From Williamwhitmania sp. (GTDB taxonomy: Bacteria; Bacteroidota; Bacteroidia; Bacteroidales; Williamwhitmaniaceae), in NCBI GenBank assembly GCA_035529935.1, contig DATKVT010000125.1:1-40069 (forward strand): a stretch of 40,069 nucleotides of DNA, given 5' to 3'. The position numbers and the translations under genes are program-made. The notes under the pieces are model-generated. The model had not been told where the DNA came from, did no database searches, and saw only the letters and a program-made list of their open reading frames with translations. This document shows positions 1 to 8,352 of this stretch, piece after piece (the stretch's first letter is position 1; the number at the start of each line of letters is the position of its first letter).

Positions 1-212
1 TAATAGCCTTCCTGACCGCTAATGGCGTCCTGCGTAAAGTTCATATCAAGCAGAAAAAGGTCGTAAGAATCCTGCCCCATCAGCTTAGGAATATCGTTGG
101 GGTTCGATGTGGTAGTGACCTGTTCTACGTATGGCTTTAGCAATAACTTCAGTGCAAAAAGAATGTCCTCGTTATCGTCTATTGCCAATATTTTGCCAAA
201 TTTCTTTACCAT
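1..212 (-). CDS. Response regulator, N-terminal receiver domain (partial)
   Basis: The first 70 codons of a gene running off the left edge. The translation begins MVKKFGKILAIDDNEDILFA and continues to a LFLLDMNF segment. This gives the acidic pair (DD after LAI) and the phospho-acceptor Asp of a CheY-like receiver, with the SGQEGY stretch after it. That DMNF...SGQEG wording is typical of receivers of NtrC/AtoC-type sigma-54 activators in Bacteroidota, but the AAA+ and DNA-binding domains would lie outside the window, so the class is inferred. It is divergent from the efflux operon starting at 438, and a regulator in this position often controls such an operon. The start is the ATG ending at 212; no in-frame alternative looks better. 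Confidence 0.88.
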   Translation of the reverse strand, partial: MVKKFGKILAIDDNEDILFALKLLLKPYVEQVTTTSNPNDIPKLMGQDSYDLFLLDMNFTQDAISGQEGY

Positions 213-299
213 TGTCAAATACTTTTCTTGCGAAATATACGAAATTGGATTTTGGAGATGGTTTAAATTTAGCAATAATTGTGCGAAATCGAACACCGT

Positions 300-318
300 T
301 TGTTGCAATTGCGAACAA
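300..318. repeat. Near-perfect inverted repeat between divergent genes
   Basis: TTGTTGCAATTGCGAACAA is a GCAATTGC palindrome flanked by TTGTT and (G)AACAA, with one extra base on one side. It sits mid-way in the 225-bp spacer between the response regulator and the efflux operon, so it could be an operator. No clear TAnnTTTG promoter or sigma-54 GG-N10-GC element was found in this spacer. Confidence 0.3.
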
Positions 319-437
319 TTGGAACGAGATTTTATTTGGTGCGTAATTGTTTATATTGCAGAAAATGAGATGTGTGCATTGTTTGGTACGTTAATGGATA
401 ACTAGGGGGAGATGTTGGAACTTTATTTTTCACTTTT

Positions 438-1694
438 ATGGATAAGATTATTGAAAAAAAGGGTTGGGTTACCAAGAAGCAAATTTGGTATGGTGTATTT
501 GCCCTAGTTATATTAGCGTTAATTCTTAAGATTGCATTTGGTGATAAGAGCCGTAAGCTGAATGTGGACTTGGACAAAGTTACCGTTGAAGAGGTAAAGC
601 AAGATTTGTTTAAGGATTACATCGCTGTAATTGGAACAGTTGCTCCAATTCAGACTATTTATTTGGATGCAACCGAGTCGGGAAGTAGGGTTGAGGAGAT
701 TGTTCGGCGTGAAGGCTCAATGGTGAAAAAGGGCGATATCATCGCTCGGTTTAGCAACACTAGCCTTGTTATCGACATTTCGCGAACAGAGTCCGATGCA
801 TCTAGAACGACCAATGAACTACGCAATGCCCGCTTAAGTATGCAGCAGCAGTTGGTTGAGTCTCAAAGCCAGCTGCTAGATCAAAATTATAAACTTCAAC
901 AGCAGGAGCGTGCCTATCAACGTAGCATAGAACTGCATAAGAAAAACCTGATTTCTGATGAGGAATATAAAAGATCGAAGGAAGATTTAGACTATACAAT
1001 GGCTAAGATAAAGTTGCTGAAGGAGAGCATACGGCAGGATTCAATATACAGAAAAACTCAGGTTGTTACATTGGAGAACGATGTTACTAGGATGCAGCAA
1101 AATTTAGCTATCGTTCGGCAGCGATTCGAAGGGTTGAATTTAAGGGCACCCGTGGCCGGTGAGCTAGCCTCACTGGATTTGGAGGTTGGCCAGGTAGTAA
1201 GTATGGGGACTCGAATTGGTCAGATTAACGTTTTGGATTCCTATAAATTGAAGGTTGAAATTGACGAACATTATATCTCTCGTGTAACGCGCAATCTTAT
1301 TGGGGTGTGCGATTTCTCGGGTACCTCTTACAAGGCCAAAATAACCAAGGTCTATCCGGAGGTAAAGAATGGGCGATTTACTGTAGATATGGAATTTGTA
1401 GACTCCATTCCTTCTGATATTCGAATTGGGCAAACTTCAAGAATTCGTTTGGAACTTGGCGAGTCGAACATGGCTATACTTATTCCTCGCGGTGGATTTT
1501 ACCAAAGTACTGGTGGACAGTGGATATTTGTAGTTGATCCCTCCGGAACCGTTGCAACCAAAAGACCAATAAGAATTAATCGTCAGAACCCATTGTACTA
1601 TGAGGTTGTGGAAGGGTTGAAGCCAGGGGAGAAGGTGATAGTATCCAGCTACGATACTTTTGGCGACGTTGACAAGCTAATTCTCAAAAAATAA
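438..1694 (+). CDS. HlyD/RND-type periplasmic adaptor of an ABC efflux system
   Basis: A 418-residue membrane-fusion protein. A single N-terminal membrane anchor lies near residues 17-34 (WYGVFALVILALILKIAF). It is followed by a first lipoyl half (SRVEEIVRREGSMVKKGDII), a long Gln/Arg-rich coiled-coil hairpin at about residues 110-230, and the second lipoyl half with LRAPVAGELASL. Beta-barrel and membrane-proximal domains follow (GLKPGEKVIVSSYDTF near the C-terminus). Such adaptors bridge an inner-membrane pump and a TolC channel. Gene order (adaptor, ATPase, TolC) indicates a MacA-like role in an ABC tripartite exporter. The substrate cannot be read from sequence. Confidence 0.93.
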   Translation: MDKIIEKKGWVTKKQIWYGVFALVILALILKIAFGDKSRKLNVDLDKVTVEEVKQDLFKDYIAVIGTVAPIQTIYLDATESGSRVEEIVRREGSMVKKGDIIARFSNTSLVIDISRTESDASRTTNELRNARLSMQQQLVESQSQLLDQNYKLQQQERAYQRSIELHKKNLISDEEYKRSKEDLDYTMAKIKLLKESIRQDSIYRKTQVVTLENDVTRMQQNLAIVRQRFEGLNLRAPVAGELASLDLEVGQVVSMGTRIGQINVLDSYKLKVEIDEHYISRVTRNLIGVCDFSGTSYKAKITKVYPEVKNGRFTVDMEFVDSIPSDIRIGQTSRIRLELGESNMAILIPRGGFYQSTGGQWIFVVDPSGTVATKRPIRINRQNPLYYEVVEGLKPGEKVIVSSYDTFGDVDKLILKK

Positions 1695-1716
1695 ATATAG
1701 GTTTACCTAAAACATT

Positions 1717-2406
1717 ATGGCTATGCTAAAGACTGTTGATTTAGTTAAGGTGTTCAGAACAGAGGAAGTTGAAACAACTGCTTTGAACAAGGTGAATATC
1801 GAGGTAAAGGAGGGTGAATTTGTCGCTATAATGGGGCCTTCTGGCTGCGGCAAATCAACTTTGCTCAACATTGTTGGTCTTCTTGACAATCCCAGCGGAG
1901 GAGAACTTCATTTCCTTGGCCACGAAGTTTCTAAGTTTAAGGAAAAGCAGCGTACAAACTTGCGAAAGGCAAACATTGGATTTGTTTTTCAAAGTTTTAA
2001 CCTGATTGATGAGCTGACAGTTTTCGAAAATGTTGAGCTACCATTGCTATACTTGGGAGTTTCTGCCACGGAGCGAAAGAGAAAGGTGGAGGCAGTGCTG
2101 GACAGGATGAAAATGTCACATAGACGGAATCACTTTCCTCAGCAGCTTTCTGGTGGACAGCAGCAACGCGTGGCCATTGCCCGCGCAGTGGTAGCTAATC
2201 CAAAGTTGATATTGGCCGATGAGCCAACTGGTAATCTCGATTCTGCTAACGGTGAGGAGGTGATGAACTTGCTTTCCGAATTGAACAGCGAAGGGACTAC
2301 CATTGTAATGGTGACACACTCTCCGAGCGATGCCGAAAAGGCACATCGTATCATTCATCTCTTCGACGGTCATGTTGTGACCGAAAATGTTAAGCGGATA
2401 TTGTAA
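1717..2406 (+). CDS. ABC transporter ATP-binding protein, MacB/LolD type
   Basis: A 229-residue stand-alone nucleotide-binding domain of the MacB/LolD/FtsE class. Visible motifs are Walker A GPSGCGKS (about residues 40-47), Q-loop FVFQSFN (about 90-96), ABC signature LSGGQQQR (about 144-151), Walker B LILADEP followed by TGNLD (about 164-175), and H-loop VTHSP near 200. It starts 22 nt after the adaptor stop; an internal ATG six bases later is an alternative start. In related operons one or two FtsX/MacB-like permeases follow. Here they do not, so the permease must be encoded elsewhere or the operon has been rearranged. Confidence 0.95.
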   Translation: MAMLKTVDLVKVFRTEEVETTALNKVNIEVKEGEFVAIMGPSGCGKSTLLNIVGLLDNPSGGELHFLGHEVSKFKEKQRTNLRKANIGFVFQSFNLIDELTVFENVELPLLYLGVSATERKRKVEAVLDRMKMSHRRNHFPQQLSGGQQQRVAIARAVVANPKLILADEPTGNLDSANGEEVMNLLSELNSEGTTIVMVTHSPSDAEKAHRIIHLFDGHVVTENVKRIL

Positions 2407-2423
2407 CTAAGTAATTCAACGTT

Positions 2424-2720
2424 ATGAGACAGCTTTGTATACCAGTTCCAGCTATCCCCGAAGGACAAGTTGCTGACATCATTTTCAAGATGGAGGGCAA
2501 GGAGGTGGCTTTTAGCTACAAGCTGGAATCTCTGCCATGGGAAGTAAGCATGGCCGGTGACGATGATAACGAGGGAAATCCTTCCCAAACGCTTGAAAAG
2601 ATTTTGAAGTTGAGGGAGTACATTGCGGCACTTAGCGTTGAGTGGGAGTTAATTCAGATTTATACGCCCGAACCCAATGCAAGGCACATTCAGGTGCTGT
2701 TTAGAAAAAGAAATGGTTGA
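2424..2720 (+). CDS. Small protein of unknown function in efflux operon
   Basis: A 98-residue soluble protein beginning MRQLCIPVPAI, with no signal peptide or membrane segment. The middle is acidic (AGDDDNEGNPSQ) and is followed by a predicted helix (TLEKILKLREYIAAL). It lies 17 nt after the ATPase gene and on the same strand, so it is probably co-transcribed. I do not recognise the family. It occupies the place where a permease would be expected but is far too short and polar to be one. Confidence 0.72.
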   Translation: MRQLCIPVPAIPEGQVADIIFKMEGKEVAFSYKLESLPWEVSMAGDDDNEGNPSQTLEKILKLREYIAALSVEWELIQIYTPEPNARHIQVLFRKRNG

Positions 2721-2743
2721 TTGTTAACGTAATAACTAGGGGT

Positions 2744-3091
2744 ATGAAGAAGGGGGTAATAGCATGTTTTGTCTCTTGTTTGATTGCTTTCGGCGTGAAA
2801 GGCGCAACCGTTGAAGGCAATGGAGGACAGACGCAGGCCAATTCACAGACTACCAAGGTAAGCGTATCACAGCCGACAGGGGGAACTCTTGCATCTTCTG
2901 TTGCAATGGAGGCAGTGCAGGTTGACAACACTGGTTCCTTTGTCAATTTCACGGAAGAAGATTTTTTGCCCTTCCTGTCCACAGGTTACAGTCAAGGAGA
3001 TTGCGAAAGTGATTCTGTAAAGGTAAACCGCTGTAACTCCGACTCAGCACGTTTCATTAATGGGAAAACATTGGCTGTCCCGGTTCTTTAA
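2744..3091 (+). CDS. Small exported protein of unknown function
   Basis: 115 residues from the ATG at 2744, which follows a GGGG-rich ribosome site (CTAGGGGT). An upstream TTG at 2717 would overlap the previous gene and is less likely. The start MKKGVIACFVSCLIAFGVKG is a plausible signal peptide. The rest is Ser/Thr/Gln/Gly-rich with two late cysteines (GDCESDS, NRCNSDS) and no family I recognise. It ends 13 nt before the chosen start of the TolC-like gene. The low-complexity composition makes it less certain than its neighbours. Confidence 0.58.
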   Translation: MKKGVIACFVSCLIAFGVKGATVEGNGGQTQANSQTTKVSVSQPTGGTLASSVAMEAVQVDNTGSFVNFTEEDFLPFLSTGYSQGDCESDSVKVNRCNSDSARFINGKTLAVPVL

Positions 3092-3104
3092 ATTACGTTT
3101 TGAA

Positions 3105-4460
3105 ATGAGGAAAAGTATTTTATTTGTTCTGGCTCTGATGGCCAGTGTAGGCGTTTTTGGCCAAAAACAATGGACGCTAGATGATTGTTTGAAGTATGCT
3201 TTGGACAATAACCTACAGTATAAGCGTGCCGAACTTGCGGTTAAGTTGGGCTCAGCAAATGCTGCCCAGTCTGTCATGGAGATGGTCCCTACTTTATCTG
3301 GTGATGCGTCATATGGCAAGGCAATAGGTCGCGCATACAATTACAATGCCAACTCGTATCAAGATGCAACAGTAAATGGAGGCTCGCTATCTCTTTCAGG
3401 GAGTGTAACCCTTTTTCAAGGTTTTAGTTTGGTGAATGGGGCCCGTGCTTCTCGCTACGATTTTGAGAAAGCCAAAGCGTCGCTTGCCACTGAACGAAAA
3501 AATCTTTCGTTGAATATCATGGTTAAGTATATAGATGTGCTGTTTAAGAGAGACCTGTATAAAGCCGCGGAGCAGCAGGAGACAATTTCAAAGCAGGATT
3601 TAGACAAGGAGGAAAATCTTTATAATCTAGGTGGCGTTTCCAATGCTGAGTATCTTGAAATTAAAGCGCAATATGCTCGTAGCGCAGCCGATGTGGTAAG
3701 CTATCAGAACCAGTATCAGCTGGTTCTTGTCGATTTGGCTCAACTTTTGGAAATTCCCGATGTCATGAACTTCAATATTGCTTCGCCTTCAAGTGTAGAT
3801 ACTACCCTAACCAACGATCTGCCCCAACTGGATGGTGTCCTTGCAGAAAAGGACTCTTGGTTTCCGGAACTTAAGGTGGCACAGAATAATATGAAGGCGA
3901 GGGAGATGAACTACTATTCAACCCTCGGAGGACTGGCACCTCGATTATTCTTTTCTTATAGCATGTCGTCGTGGTATTCCGATAATGCAACAGATCCAAG
4001 GGATCCAACAGGAATGACTACATATCCTGCTTATGGCTATAAAAGCCAAATCAATGATAATCGCCTAAGATCTATATCGGTCGGTCTTTCTATACCAATT
4101 CTTGATAGGTTTTCTGCTCAAACAAACAGGGCGAGGAAAAAGATTGCCTATAACGATGCAAAGTTAAGCTATCAACAAACGGTGAATGCTGCAACGAAGG
4201 AGGTTATAAATGCCTATTTAGAAGCAACTGGCGCCTGGAATAACTATGTGGCATCCAAGGACAAGTTTGAAGCTTCAAGTGCGGCATGGAATGCTACCAA
4301 GGAGAAGTATGAATTGGGAGCAGCTAACTCAATTGACTTGGGTATTGCTCAAAAGAATCTTTTTGAAGCCACCACCAACTTTATCAATTCAAAGTACTCT
4401 TATGTGCTGCGAAAAAAAATATTGGACTACTATCAAGGAAAGCCTTTGACTTTAGAGTAG
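3105..4460 (+). CDS. TolC-family outer membrane efflux protein
   Basis: About 451 residues. The start is placed at ATG 3105 because MRKSILFVLALMASVGVFGQ is a clean signal peptide; the longer in-frame start at 3060 would add 15 residues in front of it and overlap the preceding gene. After the signal comes WTLDDCLKYALDNNLQYKRAEL, the typical opening of outer-membrane efflux proteins. Two long alpha-helical/coiled repeats follow, with LGGVSNAEYLEIKAQYARS in the first and YELGAANSIDLGIAQKNL in the second, as in the TolC duplication. It forms the trans-envelope duct of the exporter in this operon. Confidence 0.94.
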   Translation: MRKSILFVLALMASVGVFGQKQWTLDDCLKYALDNNLQYKRAELAVKLGSANAAQSVMEMVPTLSGDASYGKAIGRAYNYNANSYQDATVNGGSLSLSGSVTLFQGFSLVNGARASRYDFEKAKASLATERKNLSLNIMVKYIDVLFKRDLYKAAEQQETISKQDLDKEENLYNLGGVSNAEYLEIKAQYARSAADVVSYQNQYQLVLVDLAQLLEIPDVMNFNIASPSSVDTTLTNDLPQLDGVLAEKDSWFPELKVAQNNMKAREMNYYSTLGGLAPRLFFSYSMSSWYSDNATDPRDPTGMTTYPAYGYKSQINDNRLRSISVGLSIPILDRFSAQTNRARKKIAYNDAKLSYQQTVNAATKEVINAYLEATGAWNNYVASKDKFEASSAAWNATKEKYELGAANSIDLGIAQKNLFEATTNFINSKYSYVLRKKILDYYQGKPLTLE

Positions 4461-4469
4461 GAATTTAAT

Positions 4470-4491
4470 GGGGCGTTTGCCCCCTTTCCCC
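4470..4491 (+). terminator. Possible terminator of the efflux operon
   Basis: A 5-bp GC stem (GGGGC, loop GTTT, GCCCC) starts 9 nt after the TolC stop and is followed by a broken T/C run. It lies in the short gap between convergent genes. The T-tract is weak. Confidence 0.5.
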
Positions 4492-4492
4492 T

Positions 4493-4999
4493 TTAGGCGA
4501 GAATTTTTTCGTAACAGGTGTACAACAGCAGGTCCTGTGAATGACCTATCTCCCCAACTTTGGTGTATCCTCTGTTTGAGAAGAAATCGCTGGTGGTTTG
4601 ATTCTTGGTGTAGGTGTCGAGCCTGATGGATTGAAATTTATTTTTTTTAGCAAATTCCTCGGCGAACTCAAGCAGCTGCGTTCCATATCCTCTTTTTTGA
4701 AAGTATGGAACCACAGCAATCCTGTGAACTACCAAGGCATTAGACGATCCCTTCCAGGTGAGATTATTATAGGTTGAGTCTTGTTCTTCGTTAAGGGTAA
4801 TCACGCCAACGGTTGTTCGTTCTTTGCGGAGCAAATACACCTGCCCATTTAACACGTTGTTCCGCACTTTTGTATAGGAGGGATAGGCACTGTTCCAGTG
4901 AGTAAACCCTTTAGAGATAAGATCCTCTGCATTTAACTTGTAAATAAACATTATCTCCAGAAGGTTTTCTTCTTCCGCCTTTATAATTTCTGTTTTCAT
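4493..4999 (-). CDS. GNAT family N-acetyltransferase
   Basis: 168 residues. The acetyl-CoA binding signature is visible as FQKRGYGTQLLEFAEEFA (about residues 106-123), preceded by strand residues ALVVHRIAVVP. The C-terminal part has LDTYTKNQTTSDFFSNRGY, the usual GNAT N-F-Y region. It would transfer acetyl from acetyl-CoA to an amine. The acceptor (small molecule, peptide or protein) cannot be told from sequence. The gene is monocistronic and convergent with the efflux operon. Confidence 0.92.
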   Translation of the reverse strand: MKTEIIKAEEENLLEIMFIYKLNAEDLISKGFTHWNSAYPSYTKVRNNVLNGQVYLLRKERTTVGVITLNEEQDSTYNNLTWKGSSNALVVHRIAVVPYFQKRGYGTQLLEFAEEFAKKNKFQSIRLDTYTKNQTTSDFFSNRGYTKVGEIGHSQDLLLYTCYEKILA

Positions 5000-5028
5000 A
5001 ACATGGACAATGCCCTTATTTGTTAACC

Positions 5029-5036
5029 CAAAAGTA
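5029..5036 (-). promoter_or_regulatory. Bacteroidota-type -7 element for the GNAT gene
   Basis: On the minus strand TACTTTTG matches TAnnTTTG and lies about 30 nt upstream of the ATG. A TTG about 22 nt further upstream could be the -33 element, though the spacing is a little long. Confidence 0.45.
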
Positions 5037-5096
5037 TAAAAATCTTAATCACTTCTATCAATTTCTTGCTCGGTTCGAGAATTTGAGAAGCGTTTT

Positions 5097-6743
5097 TTAG
5101 AGTTTATCGAATACAACCTTGCCTCCAACAACCGTTGTCAAAACTTTTACTTTGGGGATTGTATCCGAGAAAGATTCTATTAAGTCCGTTGGAAGGATAA
5201 CAAAATCAGCAAATTTGCCAACCTCTAAGCTTCCAACATATTTTTCCATGAAGTTTGCCTTGGCGGCCCAAATGGTCATTGCTTTAAGCGCTGCTGTTTT
5301 ATCAATAGCGTTTTCAGGTTGAAACGGCGTTCCCGATGGATGTGTTGGACTCTTTCTGGCAACCCCCGCGTAGTATCCATATAGCGGATTGATGGCTTCA
5401 ACTGGGAAGTCGCTCCCGTTAGGTAGCCACCCATTTTGATCGAGCAGATCTTTGTAGGCATAGGCATACTTAATTCTTGAGCCTAGCCTTTTCCCGGCCC
5501 ATCCCATGTCGGAGGTGGCATGGGTGGTCTGAATCGACGGTATAATAGAGTATTTACCAAAGAGAGAGAAATCAGTGGGCGCAACAACTTGGGCATGTTC
5601 AATTCGCCATCTCCGGTCATTTTTCCCTTTGAGATATTTGCCATAGGTGGAGAGTACTCGGTGGCAGGCTGCATCTCCAATACAGTGTGTATTCACCTGA
5701 AATCCATTTTTGTAGCCCAATTCGCAAACTTCGTTGAGTTCCTTCTCCGTTAAAGTCCAAATACCGCTGGTATTACCCATGTCGCTGTATGGTTCAATAA
5801 GTTTAGCACCTCTTGAGCCGAGGGCACCATCGGCAAAGAGCTTGATGGAGCTGACATATAGATTTGTAGTGTGAAATGGTCCTTTATTAATCACTGAATC
5901 AATATTTTCCTCCGATGGATTGAGCATTGCATAAACTCTTAGGCTGAGGTTGTTTTTCTTAAACTCATCTTCTAAGAATTTAAGCATCTCATAGTCGATG
6001 CCAGCGTCGGTAACGGATGTAAGACCGACTGAAAAACAATTTTTCTCTGCAATTTTTAGCAATCCATCCAACTTTTCATTGGCAATTTGAGGAATGTGCT
6101 TTTGAACTAGCTCTATGGCATTGTCCAGAAGAACACCGGTAGGCTTCCCATTTAAGATTGGAATTTCGCCCCCCTCAACAATTGTGGAATTAGTTATTCC
6201 TGCTACTTTTAGGGCAGCATCGTTTACCAGGGCAGCATGGCCATCAATTCGAACCAGAAAAACTGGTTTATCGGGAAATGCCTTGCTCAACTCGTCGTTG
6301 GTTGGCATCTTCTTGACTTTCCAGCGGTTCTGGTCCCAGCCTCTGCCAATAACCCAATCAGATGGATATTTTTCTGCATGCTCCTTGAGCCTAGATATCA
6401 TTTCAGTGTATGATTCTACTCCGTCAAGGTTGGCTGTTCCCAGATATTCCGCATAGCCTGTAAAGTGGGAGTGAGGATCAATGAATCCTGGATACACGAA
6501 TTTCCCTTTCAGGTCAATTTTGTTGTTGGAAATGTAGCTGTTCAGAATTGTGCTATCAGAGCCAATGGCAACAATCTTTCCATTCGAAACTGCCATTGCG
6601 CTGGCAATGGAAAATGATGAGTCAACGGTGTAGATCTTTCCGTTGAACACAATTAAATCTGTTTTTTTCATTGTAGTGCAGGATGTGGCAATTGTTGAGA
6701 AAAGAATAATTGTTGTGGTTTTGACGATTTTATCGAAGTGCAT
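5097..6743 (-). CDS. Amidohydrolase (YtcJ-like), predicted lipoprotein
   Basis: 548 residues of the amidohydrolase-3 family. The N-terminus (MHFDKIVKTTTIILFSTIAT, then SC) is a lipoprotein-type signal with the modified Cys at about residue 22. The urease-like opening strand IVFNGKIYTVD is followed by the metal-binding HxH (FIDPHSHF, about residues 88-95), NTHCIGDAACH, RIEHAQVV and the late GSDFPVEAINPLYGYY with the metal/catalytic Asp. The C-terminus (VGSLEVGKFADFVIL) is the conserved small beta-domain. Relatives hydrolyse amide or imine bonds of varied substrates; no substrate can be assigned. Being a lipoprotein it acts in the envelope. Confidence 0.94.
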   Translation of the reverse strand: MHFDKIVKTTTIILFSTIATSCTTMKKTDLIVFNGKIYTVDSSFSIASAMAVSNGKIVAIGSDSTILNSYISNNKIDLKGKFVYPGFIDPHSHFTGYAEYLGTANLDGVESYTEMISRLKEHAEKYPSDWVIGRGWDQNRWKVKKMPTNDELSKAFPDKPVFLVRIDGHAALVNDAALKVAGITNSTIVEGGEIPILNGKPTGVLLDNAIELVQKHIPQIANEKLDGLLKIAEKNCFSVGLTSVTDAGIDYEMLKFLEDEFKKNNLSLRVYAMLNPSEENIDSVINKGPFHTTNLYVSSIKLFADGALGSRGAKLIEPYSDMGNTSGIWTLTEKELNEVCELGYKNGFQVNTHCIGDAACHRVLSTYGKYLKGKNDRRWRIEHAQVVAPTDFSLFGKYSIIPSIQTTHATSDMGWAGKRLGSRIKYAYAYKDLLDQNGWLPNGSDFPVEAINPLYGYYAGVARKSPTHPSGTPFQPENAIDKTAALKAMTIWAAKANFMEKYVGSLEVGKFADFVILPTDLIESFSDTIPKVKVLTTVVGGKVVFDKL

Positions 6744-6837
6744 TTAAACCAATTTTTTTGTTCAACCAAAATACTGAAAAAAAGTTGTCGTTTATTAAAG
6801 GTAATGTAATAGCTTTGATGCCATACTTAATACATCT

Positions 6838-8268
6838 ATGAAGTTAGTTCTCCCTACATTGTTCATTCTTGGTTTAACTTTTCTTTCCTGCCAAAAGGAG
6901 GTGATTAGCACTAACTCCACAGACAGGCTTTCCTTTTCGATGGATACCGTTGTTTTTGATACCGTATTTGCTTCCGTTGGCAGCTCCACTCGAAACTTTA
7001 TGGTATACAACAAAAGTAATTCCCGGGTGAAAATCTCAAAAGTTTGGCTTGCCGGAGGAGTAAGTTCACCATATAAGATTAATGTTGATGGTGAACCTGG
7101 CCCAACGGTTAATGATCTGGAGTTGGCTTCTGGTGATTCTGCTTATGTTTTTGTAAACGTAACGGTCGATCCTTCAAACAATGATTCTCCCTTGGCAGTG
7201 GAGGATTCGGTTATGTTCGAACTCAACGGAAATATTGCAGGGGTAAAGCTTTTGTCGTGGGGCCAGGATGTGGTCCTGCTCGATGGTACAATAATATCTT
7301 CGCAAACTTTTTCGGCAGCAAAACCTTACCTCGTTTATAACTCGGCTTTAGTTCCTTTGGGAGCTGTTTTAAATGTTGATGCAGGTGCACGATTCTATTT
7401 TCACAACAATTCGAGGCTTTATGTGCAGGGGACAATGACCGTAAATGGCACCTTTGAAAATCCAGTTTCATTTTCTGGTGATAGACTCGAACAGTTTTAC
7501 CAAGATAAGGCTGGCCAGTGGGCCGGTATCTATTTTATGGCTGGAAGTTCAGGCAACATAATGAATTGGTGTGATGTGAAAAATGCCATTACCGGCATTC
7601 AGGTAGATACTTTTAAGGTTGCCAGCGAACCGACGCTCACCCTCACAAATACTCGGGTAGAAAATATGTCTGCCTTTGGACTGTTGGCGAGGGGTGCCAT
7701 TATTGATGCGGGGAACTGTCTGTTTGCCAATTGTGGACAGGCAACAGTTGCATTGACCCTAGGTGGCAATTATGTGTTTAACCAGTGTACCATGGCCAAC
7801 TACTGGGGCGATTACTATTCCCGAAAGTATCCACAGCTCTGGCTTAACAACTATTACCTGTATCAACCAACCGGTGGGTCACTTACCATGGTTTCTCGCG
7901 ATATTGAAAGAGCCGATTTTTATAACTGCATTGTGTATGGGGGGAGTATGTCGAATGAGGTATGGGTCGATACCTCTTATAATGGCATGATCTCGTCAGC
8001 CAAGATGACATACAAGTTTCTGAATTCCATCGTAAAAGTTCCTGCTGGGACAAGTATGCCAGCTTCTCGGTTTGTCAATGTGCTAAGTGACGATCCGAAG
8101 TTCATCGATCCACAAAATTTTTCATACCTTTTGGATACTCTTTCACCTGCCAAGGATTTAGGTCTGTTGCAGTATGGGCTTCTTTTTCCAATGGATCTAA
8201 AGGGTGATTCTAGAATTGCTGATGGGGCACCAGATGCCGGTGCCTTTGAACGAGTGGGAGGGAAGTAG
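6838..8268 (+). CDS. Lipoprotein with right-handed beta-helix-like domain
   Basis: 476 residues. MKLVLPTLFILGLTFLSCQK is a lipoprotein signal (lipobox LSC, Cys about residue 18). Residues 40-140 resemble an Ig-like/anchor beta-sandwich (SFSMDTVVFDTVFASVGSST). The central half has short repeating strands such as LYVQGTMTVNGTFENPVSF, GIYFMAGSSGNIMNWCDVKN and NCLFANCGQATVAL, the pattern of a parallel beta-helix. The end (DLKGDSRIADGAPDAGAFE) matches the closing of choice-of-anchor Q type proteins common in Bacteroidota. A surface or periplasmic carbohydrate-binding or structural role is possible, but no catalytic residues can be named. Confidence 0.85.
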   Translation: MKLVLPTLFILGLTFLSCQKEVISTNSTDRLSFSMDTVVFDTVFASVGSSTRNFMVYNKSNSRVKISKVWLAGGVSSPYKINVDGEPGPTVNDLELASGDSAYVFVNVTVDPSNNDSPLAVEDSVMFELNGNIAGVKLLSWGQDVVLLDGTIISSQTFSAAKPYLVYNSALVPLGAVLNVDAGARFYFHNNSRLYVQGTMTVNGTFENPVSFSGDRLEQFYQDKAGQWAGIYFMAGSSGNIMNWCDVKNAITGIQVDTFKVASEPTLTLTNTRVENMSAFGLLARGAIIDAGNCLFANCGQATVALTLGGNYVFNQCTMANYWGDYYSRKYPQLWLNNYYLYQPTGGSLTMVSRDIERADFYNCIVYGGSMSNEVWVDTSYNGMISSAKMTYKFLNSIVKVPAGTSMPASRFVNVLSDDPKFIDPQNFSYLLDTLSPAKDLGLLQYGLLFPMDLKGDSRIADGAPDAGAFERVGGK

Positions 8269-8352
8269 AGCATTACTCTTTGAAGGTTAATAGAGACTTA
8301 GGTTTCAAATGACATAGTGTTTTCATAAGGCGTTTCATCAACCAACTGAGGG

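Noticed and set aside
97..405. Plus-strand ORF over the response regulator start and the spacer
   Set aside because: Shadow of the minus-strand receiver gene; translation has no family resemblance and crosses the intergenic region.
213..437. Sigma-54 promoter upstream of the efflux operon, suggested by an NtrC-like receiver next door
   Set aside because: No GG-N10-GC element with the correct spacing was found on either strand.
2717..2743. TTG start for the small exported protein
   Set aside because: It would overlap the preceding gene and put nine residues before a good signal peptide that has its own ATG and ribosome site.
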